From positions 740,110 through 804,109 of the forward strand of contig KL647311.1 in assembly GCA_000727475.1 (NCBI GenBank): a DNA stretch of 64,000 bases, written 5' to 3'. The position numbers and the translations under genes are program-made. This document shows positions 27,518-39,500 of the stretch, in pieces. The notes beneath the pieces are model-generated. The model was not told where the DNA came from. It saw only the letters and a list, made by a program, of their open reading frames with translations, and did no database searches. Position 1 is the stretch's first letter, and each line of letters opens with the position of its first letter. Origin of the DNA: Sarcocystis neurona (taxonomy: Eukaryota > Apicomplexa > Conoidasida > Eucoccidiorida > Sarcocystidae).

Positions 27518-30500
27518 TGGCTGTTGCTGCTGCTGTGGCTGTTGTCGCTGCTATTGCTGCTGCTGCTGCTGTGGCTGTTGTTGCTGCTACTGCTGCTGCT
27601 GCTGTTGTGGCTGTTGTTGCTGCTATTGCTGCTGCTGCTGTTGTGGCTGTCGCGGCCCTGTGGACGCACCAGCTGCTTTGGCGAGGGCGAGCTCGGCATG
27701 CAGCAGGTCGTCGGCGCGCTTGGGGTCTTGTCCTGGGTGTTCGTATCCTGCAGCAGGCAACTCGTGGCAGCTTCTGTTAGCGACCAAATAGACGCAGCCA
27801 CCCCCCCCAGGCAACGAGCAGCAGAAGTGCACCGCATCTCGCTCAGCCTTGGGCCGCGCAGGCAGCACGGCGCAGGTCAGCAGCTGCAGCGCCTGCTGCA
27901 GCGTTTCTTCCCGCCGAGGATCGAAGACGACGGCGACGACGAAGCTCTGTCTTATGTGGGGCACGGGATTTTGATGCGTGTGCTGCAGGCCTGGGAAGTC
28001 TAGCAGCAAGAGTCGCCTGTGCTGCTGCAGCAGCTGCTCTTCCCGATGCTGAAGAAACGGAGAACTGGCAGCAGCAGCAGCATCATCTGTGGGGTGCGGG
28101 CAGACTGCGGACGGCGTCCCTTTCGTTGCTGCTGCTGCTGCTGCTGCACCTGCAGTTCCCGGCGGGGCCCCGCGCTGGAAGCTCACTTCGTAGAACTGAG
28201 GCGTTTTCTGCTGCGGAGACAGCTCCTCGAGTTTGCGCAGCATGCGCAGCTGCTGCAGCTGTGTCTCGTCTCCGCTGCGCTGCAGCAGATCCTCTACCAG
28301 AGTCGTCTTCCCCACGTCTCCGGCTCCCAGCAGCATCACGTCTATGCAGCGTTCGACGAGCAGGTCAAATTCTACTGCATGCGAATTTCTGAACGGCGCT
28401 GCTGCTGTGGCTTCCCCGAGACACAGCAATTTCTGCGCTATTCTCTCCCCTCCTCCTCCTGCTGCTTCGCTTCCTGCTGTCCGTTCATCTGCTGGTGTTG
28501 CTTCTTTTCTTCCCGCTGTCGGAGCTGCTGTTCCCGGAGACGGAGCTTCTGCTGCTGCTGTTGAAAGAGGAGAAGGCTCGGGGGACGCGGAAGGGGGTCG
28601 CACCAGGATATCTGCAGCGGAACTTGGTGTAGCAGCTGGTGCTGCATGCGCCGTCGTCGCGGCGACAGCAGCAGGAGCAGCAGCTTCGTTTTCTTCAGGG
28701 GCAGCCGGCGGGACAGCAGCACCTGGTGACTCTTCTGCTGCCTCGTCTTGGACGGAAGGCGACGCAGTAGCAGCAGCAGCAGGACGCACTTTCAGCAGTT
28801 CTTCTCCCATTTTCTGTTCGAGCCGCTGCTGCTGCTGCTGCGCTGCTGCTGCGGCCGCTGCAGCTGCCGCAGCTTCTTCTGTTCGTTTTGCAGCAGCTGC
28901 TTCCTCGCGTCTCGCACTCTCCTGCAGCAGCTGCTGATACTGCGATTCTGCCTCCCCCCGCTCCTTCACGGCGGTGCGCAGCGCTGCTTCTGTTGCCCGC
29001 AGCTCCTGCTGCAGCTGCGCCACCAGTTGCTGCTGCTGCTGCTGCCAAGCTCTGCTCTGCTGCTCGCGCTGTTCCACGTGCATGCGCAGCCCTCGCAGTT
29101 CTTCTTCCGTCTTCTGCAGGGCCGCCGCTGCCGTTGCTGCCAGACAAACGACACATACCACGCCGAAAAAAGCAGCAGCCCCGACGCATGCGGCAGTCCA
29201 CCATCCGCCCTCTCAACTGCCCCACACACCCATAAACACATACATCTGTTAATCGCGCGCATGCGGACGCATGCCAAATGCTGAACTGCCACTAGTGGCG
29301 CCCATGCCCATATGTTGTGACACAGCAGAAAGAGGTGCAGCTACAGGACGCCTACACATACCGCAGCACCTGTCTCTACAAGTGCGTCTGCATCCGCCGA
29401 CCGTCCTATGCGCGCAGATAAACAGCAGGGAGAAAACCAACCCCCCAGCACGCGTGCATCATGGCCAAAACGGCGTGACGGTGCTGCTTCTTCTCTCCAA
29501 ATGCTTCGTCCGCGACAAAAACACATGCCCAGCGCGCAGGGCGATATGCCATATACATGCGTACACCTACACATATATATATATATATGCATGGCTCTGC
29601 GTGTCACGCGTCCACCGCATACATACATGCATAGATGCATGCATACATACATACATACACATACATATATATGTATGTATACATATAAATGTATACGCGT
29701 ATACGTATATGTATATATGTATGTATAAGTGGATGTATATGTGTACGTATGTATTTGTATACGTGTACGTGTAGCTCTATATGTCGCACGTCCACTGTAT
29801 GTATGTGTGTCCTTGTGGCTCCGTGTGTCGCCCGTGTGAAGAGGAGAGGCGAGAACAAGATATGGAAAGAGAAAGAGAGAGACAGACTGTGCGCGGGCGA
29901 TGGTCCGCGTACACCCCAGACCTGGGAGCGTGGGAGATATTATGTGCAGACGACAGTGTATGTACACCCCCGACGTGGGAGCGTGAGAGATATTATGTGC
30001 AGGCGAGAGTGTGTGTACACCCCAGACGTGGGAGCGTGAGAGATATTATGTGCAGACGACAGTGTATGTACACCCCAGACGTGGGAGCGTGAGAGAGACA
30101 GAGAGGAAGAAGGACACGTCGGGGGGGGCTTCTCGTGCACGCGCGTGTCTTGTGCTTCCTTGCATGCATGCAACTCACCCGCAGCAGCAGCCGAATTCTG
30201 CAGGGAAGGAGAAGACGCCGGTGTCGCCGCGCTGTCTTTCTTGCTGAACCGCTCCTGAGCCTCCTGAGACTGCTGCTGCTCCTGCTGCTCCTGCGACTGC
30301 TGCTGCTGCAGCTCCCCCGGCGTCTGCAGAGCGTCTCTCACCTGCCTCACTTCCTTCAACATTCGGTCGTTCCCCTCTGGCCAGGCGACAGACGTCAGCA
30401 CACACACGCATGCAGAAAAATATACTTCAACATAAATCTGTTCACACCAACGTAGACAGATACACTAATGCCCATATACAGATCCACATGTCCACATATA

Positions 30501-33500
30501 GATATATATATTTCCTCCTGTACAGATGTGTCCACATATAAGAGATACGTATCCATATATACAAATATATCCATATACACACACACACACATATACAAAT
30601 ATACGTATAAATACATGTGAGTATGTACATACATTCTCACACGTAGATATACTCCACGTGTACACCGGGGATATACGTACGTGTTTATATATACTTACAT
30701 AGATCAGTATTAATATATCTACACGAATATCGAAATACACGAAGATATACAGACCCACAGATATATATATATAGACAAGATTCTTAAGCGGATGTAAAGG
30801 GTCGTCTGCATGCACAGAGATACACATATACATACATATATATATATATATGCACATGCATAAGTATACATGAAGATATATGTGAACATGCAAACGTATT
30901 CTCACATCCTGATATCCCCACGGATATAGATATACACGTACATTTATATATACGTAAATATTTGTATACAGAGATATACATTTTTATAGATATGGTCGAA
31001 TACCCAGATATACGAATGCATGCAGATGCACATATAATTATATACAACATTCTTGAGCGGATGTGGGGGGGAATGTAGAGGCGGCAACGACGGGCTGCTG
31101 CTCTGTCGCTCGGCTGCAGCATGGACGTCTCCGCAGACGTGTGCGTCGCGGGAGGTGTGACGCTTCGCAGCAATACGTCGAACTATCTGCATGCGCATGC
31201 ACACACACTCGCAGAAGGACGTCACGCAGCGACACATGCATGTATATACATATGTATACACAGACGCGTGCAAAAACATTTTTCAAAGAATGTCACAGGC
31301 AAAACTTGCATGTGCGGCTTCAAAAACATATATATATATATATATGTACACACTTCTCTGTGTAAACCTACATATACACGCATGCGTACATACATGAATA
31401 CATAGAGGTTGTTAACATAACTTCGTGAAACCTCTACATTTACACGTATACACAGACACAGGCTCAGACGTACACATACATATACACATATATGTATGTA
31501 TATATATATATGTATGTATGCATGCATATATAGATATGTATACGCTTCGGACTGTGTGTCGCGCGAGAAGAAGATGAAAGGAAGTGTTACACGCATGCAG
31601 AATTGCTTGACGAGATACGGAGGGAAGAAGAGCAACTTTCTGCCCCCTTTTGATAGGGGAAGAGGAAATCTACGTAGGACGAGAGAAGACGAAATTGCCG
31701 CCTGTGTACCTCGGAAGAGCGCAAGGTCACTTCTTGCGGCCTCAAGTTCTCTCTGCAGCATGCGAACAGTTTTTGATAAATCTTCGTTCTTCGCGTGCAG
31801 CTGCAGCACATGACTCTCTGCCTCTGCATGTCTCGTCTTTGCTTCGAGCAAGTCCCGCTGTAAATCCTGGGACTTCTTCAGCAGCCCTGCCACCTGTCGC
31901 GCTTCCTGACGCAGTGCCCTAAGCATGCGGCGAGCCAGGATCGACCGCCACCTGAGGAAGAGAACAACAGCAGCAGCAAGGGCAGCAGCAGCAGCACGAG
32001 ATAGACAAAGATAAACGGCAGCACAGCAGCAACAGCAGCGGGGGACAGAGAGAGAAAGCCTCGAGGAAGACGCACAGGCACAGACGTTCGGGAAGAGGCA
32101 GCAGCAGCAGCAACGGTGGTAACGGCAGCTAACTGCGAGAGAGACGCAGCAACAGCAACAGCAATAGCAGCAGGCGTGTACAACTCCAGCCGGATGAAGA
32201 GGAGGAAGCAGAGGAGAAGCAGAAGCAGCAGCAGCAGCACAGGAGAGGCAGCAGCAGCACAGGAGAGGCAGCAGCAGCACAGGAGAGGCAGCAGCAGCAC
32301 AGGAGAGGCAGCAGCAGCACAGGAGAGGCAACAACAACACAGGAGAGGCAACAGCAGCAGCAGCAACTGGGTCGTATCAAACGCCCCCGTCCCGAGGTGC
32401 AGACACGACGGCATACAACAAGTGAACGCCGTCCCCACCCCACCGCCTGCGCATCCAAACGAGAAAATGCGTCGGCTGAGTACCTCGTCGAGCAACTCTC
32501 ACACCCGGGGGCGTCGAAGCGCCAAGACACAGGCTCCTCTTCCCTCCCGACGCATGCAATCACCAGGCCCCCCCCCCCCAAACCGGCGTCATCTCCCACT
32601 TCCACCGGCATGCAGCGACACAAACAAACACACGCATGCGTAATTCTCCTTCTTTGTGTCGGCGCGGACCCGACCCGTCCCCGCCCCCTCCCCGCCTCCG
32701 GCTGTCTCGTGTCTCCCGCGTCTCTTCCCCTTTGTCTAGGAGTCTCCCGATCTGTCCAAAGTCTCTCCCCGTGTCGGGTGAAGTTTACCGAGTCTGGGCC
32801 AGAAGCGCGGCCCGTCTAAGTTTCTTGTACCGCCGTTGCTGCTGCCGTCCTCGCCAGGCAGCTTGAATTTTGCTCGCCGCGCAGTGTTGCTTGAAGTCTT
32901 TGAACTGCAGACGGGTGCGGTGGCCCCGCCACATCGCCTGCAGACAGCAGACCGCATGAAGGGCACGACGCAGACGCCGCCGCTGCTGCCAACTCCGGAC
33001 ACAGGCCTGGAGCAGCAGCGCAGCAGCCTCTTCCCGTGCGCGCTGCTGCCGCAGCCGGGCGAGGAAGCGCCGCACCTGCCGCTGCAGCAGCACCACCGCC
33101 GCCCGCTGCTGCAGATACGTCAGTCGCTGTGCATGCGCCTTGTACCTCGCCTGGATGCGGGTCGCTGCCGCAACGCGCGTCCGCATCAGGGCAGAAGAAA
33201 GAATCTCGTACGCTTCGTTCTTGAGGAAGCAGAGGGTCCTCCCCACCGCCCACGTGGCGTCTCCGTGTTCGCTTCCCTCTCCGTCCGCTTCTTTTTTTTC
33301 TGTTTTGGCTGCTTCTGCTGCTGCGACGCGGCGGCGGCGGTCGTGAGAGCCGCTCAGCTGCAGCTTCTCTTCGAGAACCTGCAGAAGCCTCTGCGCACGC
33401 CCTCGCCAGTCCACCGTACCGCGCGTCGGGCCCGTCTGTTGCTGCTGTTGCTGCTGCCGTCCCCCTGTCTTCTCGGGGTCCTGCTGCTGCTGCAGCTGCA

Positions 33501-36500
33501 GCCGCTCTGCGGCTGTCAGCAAGCAGGTAAAGTCTTCGACGCATTCTCTGTGTGACAGCCGCACCGGGTACCCCGCGCGGCTCACCTGCACCGCCTGCAG
33601 CACCCCTCCGTAGCGCAGCTGCTCGTTCACAGCACCTCGGTCAAAAATATCAGGAAGATTCTGAGGATTTGGCTTGATACAACGAATAAAGTGTGGGGTC
33701 GTCTCCTCGATCGCATGCATCAGAGCCGACAGCTGCTCACGAAATTCTCCCGACACCGTCGTGAAGCGTCCGCCCCCCCCCCCCCCAGCGGCCGTGTCCC
33801 CCCCCCACGTCCTGCTGCTGCTCCTCCTCCTGGGGTGCTCGCTCCTCCCCCTGCTGCCCCGCCACGCACCAGGAACTTCTCGAAAAGGCCCGCAACGAAC
33901 GGCTTCGCAGATGCTTTGATCGTCGCTTGCAAGTCAACAGATAGCTGGTCTTTGTTTTTCTCAACAAAACCTTCCGAGCAATATTCAACACTGCCGGCAA
34001 AGTGGTGGATCGTGAAGCTCATCGGCTTTGTCTTGATAACCCCGAATCGCTGATGACCTAGACGACACAGAGACACGAAAAAGGCAGGGGCGCCGGTGTC
34101 GGGGGAGGGGGGTCATCAAACGAGGCGAGACACCGAAGCGAGACAGGCAGCTGACGTCACCACTACAGACAGCATTCGGAGCAGCAGGAGAGACGAGACG
34201 GCCACCCACAAGGTAAGAAAAGACGCAGACGTACACACGCGAAAAAGACAAAACCGATGGCAGGAGTCCACACGCAGAGCCGCAGGGCGAAGAAAAGTCC
34301 GCCGGGCCTGCAGGACGCATCTTCCACTTCGAGGCGTACACACGCTGCAGCTGCAGCAGCGACAGCAGCGCAGTGCGTCCAGCCCCCCCTCCCCCTCGAG
34401 GAAACGAGAAGAAAAAGATAGACACACGACCGAGGTACACACGCAGCAGGAGCAGCAGCAGGGGACCGAACGCCACACGAGACGCTGTAGATATCTCCAG
34501 CGCCAAGGGAAAAAAGCGGAGCAGCACCCCACACACAGCGAGAGAGAGAAGCTGAGTCGCACACACACAGATGCAGGAATGCAAGTGTCTGCGGGGTTGC
34601 GCGCGACGTCTCCCCCCTCCCTTCCTTTTCTTCTTCCCCCTGCACAGCCGCCTCCCGGTCGCGGAAGACAACTCAGCGGCGGTGGGGAGACACGCGACGG
34701 CGTTTCCGCGAGAGACACGACCGCGTCTCGCCGACCGGCGCATGCGCTGCCTCGAAGAAGTCCGCGGACGGAGACACACGCATCGCCTCTTCTGTCCGCG
34801 CGCGCTCTCTGCATGCGTGCGCGCTCTGTGTCTCGAGGGAGAGGAAGGGCGAATAGGAAGGCAAAAAGAGGGATAATATAACGGACGAAGTCGAAGACCC
34901 GTGCTCCCCCCCAAAACGACGGAGGAAGACAGAGAGAGAGACGCTGCCGACAAACATGAAAGACGGAAGAAACGAACTTCCGCCGCGCTGCTGCTGTATC
35001 TCTGTCTCTCTTCTTCTCTCGCGGGCCCGCACGTGCAGCAGCAGCAGCAACACATTGGCTTCACACACACACACATATACACACACATATGTGTGTCACT
35101 CTGGTTTGAGAACGTCCCGCATGCAGAAGCCCCACCCAGAAGCCAGCAACACCTCTTCTCCTTCTCGTCTGCTGCTGTCCTTCTCCTTCCTTCCCTCTCC
35201 GTCATACTCACACCCAAAGGCATACAAAAAGAAGCCATCTGCAACTATGTACATATATATATATATATGGATATATATATGTATATATATGTATGTTTAT
35301 GTATATGTATACAAATATATGCATATGTACACATATATACATACACATATACATATATATATGTATGCGTATTCTCGAGAGGGCGACACGAATGCGTAGA
35401 GACGGAGAGACGCATATATACATGTAGATATATACACACACATATATATACGCAGAAAGAGAGAGAGAGACAAAGTGAGAATAGACATATATACATATAT
35501 TTGTACATAGTGAGAGGTACACAAATATATATATACATGTATATATATTGACATGCGGAAAGTGAAAGGGAAAAAGACCGACAGCAGATGTATACAGATA
35601 TCTTCCTATGAAGTGAGGTAGATATATATACACATATATATATACGTATGTGTATATGTATGCAGAGATAGGTGTATATGTATGCAGAGATAGAGAGAAC
35701 GAGACAGAATAAATGAGAATATATGAATAAATAAGTACTTCTTCGTGTAAAGAGAATCTGGAGAGAGACGGAGAGACCCAAATACATGCAGAGATATATA
35801 TACATATAAATATACAAATATATACATACGTATCTATGCATGTACACAGAGAGGAAGAGAGAGAAACGAGAACATACGTATACATGTATACACCATTATA
35901 TGTAGTTATACATATATGTGTAGGTGTACTTATACAGAGATAGACAAATGAGAAGATATATATACATGTATATATGTAGACACGTACACACATCTTTGAA
36001 TATAATAGTACACATATATATTGAAATAAGTAGACGTATACAGACAAAGAAAGAGGGACAAATGACAATATATATATACTCATATATAGACCTTTATATG
36101 TGGTCAAACATATATGTATGAATATGTATACGTGTTCATATATATGTAGAGAGAGAGAGAGAGAAATGAGAAGACAATTATACATATATATATATGTATA
36201 CATAGAGAGAAATGCGAGAGTATAAATGTACACGTATGTGTGTACGGAGAGCTCGGTAGAGGAGTCCGTATGCATGTGAGGGAAATGACTGTCCCGATGT
36301 ATTCACAGATAGAGAGACAGAAGAAGAACAGGAGGAGGAGACGGGAAGGGAAATGTACTCCCTTCTTTGATTCTTTTGAACATTTTTTTTGTTTGTTTTG
36401 GATCGACCGACTTGCTGCTTCACCTGCACGTTCTTCTTTTCCTTTTCTCGACTTTTTGGTTCTTCTTCTCGCGAAGACGGGAGCCTACCAGCAAACTTCT

Positions 36501-39500
36501 GCACAATTTTGGCGTTGAAGCCTCTGTCTTTGCCAGCAGGAACGAGACACTCCTCGTCGAGCATGCAGAGCAGGCCATGCGGCCTCGCCTGCAGCAGCTG
36601 CACGCAGTCCTGGTTATCAGGGAAATCTAGACTACTCCAGCTTATTCCTTCTGCTTCGTACAGCTGCTCTTCACACTTGAAAACGAAGGTGTTGAAGAAG
36701 TGCTGCAGGCGCTCGTTCGTGAAATTAATGCAGAGCTGCTCAAAGGAGTTCTGCTGGAAACACTCGAAGCCGAAGATGTCGAGGACCCCACAAAAAAGCA
36801 GCAGCGTCTCTTCTTCCTTCCCTCGCCCCCCTCCCCCGCTGCTGCTCCCCCCCTTTCGACGAGTGCTGCTGCTGCTGTTGCTGCTGCTGCTGTTGCTGCT
36901 GCTACTCCCATCGTCGGCGCTGCTGCTGCTGTGGGGAGGAGGGGCGTAGAGGTACCCGATCGACTCATTTGTGCGGGCAACCACTTGAAGAAAAAGACAC
37001 CCGTACAGCGCCCTGCACAGAGCGTCTCGCATTTCCGTCGCCTCTTCTGTCTTCAGCGGCTTTCTGCAGAAAAAAGTGGAGCGGGAGACAGAAGAAGCGA
37101 GAGACAGACAGAGACGCACAGGTGCAGAGGCAGAGAGACAAGGAGGGAAAGAAGACGCAGAAAAATCGCAGGTAGCACTCGCACATGCGCGTTACGTTGA
37201 AAGGAAATGGCACATAATTGGACACATCCCCCAGCGCCAAAGTGCGTATATACACCCGGGTATATATACAAGTGCGCGCATGCATAGGTGCATATATATA
37301 TATATATATATGTGTGAAGTGCACGCACGCGTAGGTATATATATATGTATGAAGAAGGTGGTACCCCCTCAATAATCGTTGAGTTTCGAGGAAGGAGGCA
37401 GCCGGCCAGAGAAATAGTACGTCTACAACACTCACGTATACAGGGAAGAAAAGAGAGAAAGAGGGGAGCGAAGAGAGCGGAAAGCCAAGAGAGTGGGAAG
37501 CAAAGAGAGGAAGAGACGGAGACAGAGAGAAGTGAAAAAGAGAGCGACGCCGTCGTGTGCGGAAGAGAGACGTGGGCAGAGCGAGGCGGTCTGAGAAAGG
37601 GAGACACGCAGAGAGAAGAGGCGGGCAGGCAGAGAGAGACACGGAGACAGCGAGACACGGCGCAGAGGAGAAGAAGAGGGAGACAGGGAGACGGGGCGAG
37701 ATAGAGGGGAAGAGAGAGGAAGAGGGAGACAGGGAGACAAAGCGGAGAGGGGAAGGGAGAAAAGGAGGGAGAGAGCGAGACAGGGAGACACAGCGCAGAG
37801 AAGAAGAAGAGAGAAGGAGACAGGGAGACAAAGCGGAGAGGGGAAGGGAGAAAAGGAGGGAGAGAGGGAGACAGGGCGCAGAAGGGAGGAGAGAAGGAGA
37901 CAGGGAGACAAAGCGGAGAGGGCGACGCCGTCCGTGCGTGGGAGACAGAGGGAGGGAGACGCAGCGAAGAGAGAGGGAGCGGAGGAGAGCCGGGCAGAGC
38001 AGGAGCGGGCGAGAGTGGAAAGCCGGAAGTTTGTAAGAGAGACGAATATACGAAAAGACGTGCGTACCTGTACGACTCGCCGACGGTTTTGATCGTCCTG
38101 TAGCAGAGCGCTTCCTCAAGAGCAGCAGTTTCGACTCCTAGCAGCATGCAGGCCTTGGCGACGTACTCGGCACAGCTGTCGCTTAGGCGGCTGCTTTCGG
38201 TGTTGCCGCGCGGCGGCTCGAAGCAGAGATTCCCCAGGCAGAGCACTGCGCCCACAACCGAGAAGATATGCATCTGTTCTTCTTCGTAAATTCCCACCGT
38301 CTGCATGGCGAACAGCGTCGCGTCGAATGCTGCGCAGTCGTCAACCCCCTGCAGCTGGTAGCAGCTGCTCTTCGTTAAGAAGCGAAAACGGTCCCTCGGC
38401 TCAAACGCACGCAGGTCCAGCTGCTGCGCTCTCACTCCTGCCACTGCTGCTGCTGTTCCTGCTGCTTCTGCTGGGTGGCTGTCCGCAGCTGCTGCCGACC
38501 CGAGAGACGCGAGGAAGGAAGCAGACGGGAAGTCGTAGACTCCCCCGAATTCCGCCGCTGCTTCCGCTGCCGCGCACAGCTGATAAAAGATGTGGAAGTT
38601 CCTCTCCCCCTCCTGCTGGTCGCACACCCGCACCTTCTCCAACAGATACGTCTGAATTCGTGCCCCACACAGGCTGCACCCAGCAGCAGCAACAGCAGCA
38701 GAAAAGCAGCACCCCACACACACGCACACAGAGGCAGCAGCCGGAGCGATGGAAAGCCGGCATGCGCAGTGACAGCAGCCAACCGACATGAAGCAGAAGC
38801 AGCAGCAGGGAGCCCCGCAGCCGGCAGCAGAAGAAGAAGCAGCAGCAGCACCCCAAGAGAGCTGGCAGCAGCAGGAGCAGCAACAGCAAGAGAGGAAGAA
38901 GCAAGAGCAGCAGAAGCACCCGAGCAGCCTCAGGGGCAGAGGACAAAGAACAACGCAAAGCAACAGCACAGGAGGTGCTGCTGCTGCTGAAGAGTGTCGC
39001 ATCTGCTGTAGATACTAATGACACAGGCTCGGCTTCTTCCATCTCTTTCGCGTCAGCATCCACGCAAAGACGCGTTGCTTTTCTCTCTTCTGCTACTTCT
39101 GTTGCCTCTGCCTGCCTCCTCCGCAGTTGTTGCGGCTCTAGCCACTGCTGTTCCTCTAGCTGCAGCTGCCGCTCTACCAACTCCTGCTGCTCTACCTACT
39201 CCTGCTACTCTGCCCGCTCCTGCTGCTCTGGCTGCTGCTGCTACTGGCGCTCTAGCTATTGATGCTGCTCTAGCTGCAGCAGCAGCAGCAGAATTACGTA
39301 GTGCGGTGTGCGCAGTGACTCTGTCACTTCTGTCGCTGAAATTACTACGTTTCTGTTGCTGCTGTTGATCCTTTTCATCAACCTGCTATTGCTGCCACCC
39401 CGTGGCCTTCTGTTAGTATGCTTCCTCTCTTCCTTCTGCCACTGCTGCTCTTCTTGCCCACGTCTACCTCCCTTGCTGCGGTCGCTGCAGCGACTGCTGC

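Noticed and set aside
26562..27791. 409-codon plus frame ending in poly-Cys
   Set aside because: Built from ATAC/TC microsatellites and the (CTG/TTG)n array inside a myosin intron.
32241..32360. Regular repeats resembling a CRISPR array
   Set aside because: Units are contiguous with no spacers, in a eukaryotic intron; likewise the 53-bp and 23-bp repeats.
34100..35244. Long overlapping frames on both strands in myosin intron 5
   Set aside because: Composition is generic GC-rich and exons 5 and 6 join in phase to restore the motor without them.
35208..36275. 355-codon minus frame rich in Tyr, Ile and Ser
   Set aside because: Pure microsatellite (TATATAC, GAGA) sequence.
37053..39002. 649-codon minus frame taken as one exon
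   Set aside because: Only 38068-38673 encodes myosin; the rest is Cys/Leu repeat upstream and a polypyrimidine intron downstream, and canonical splice sites delimit the real exon.
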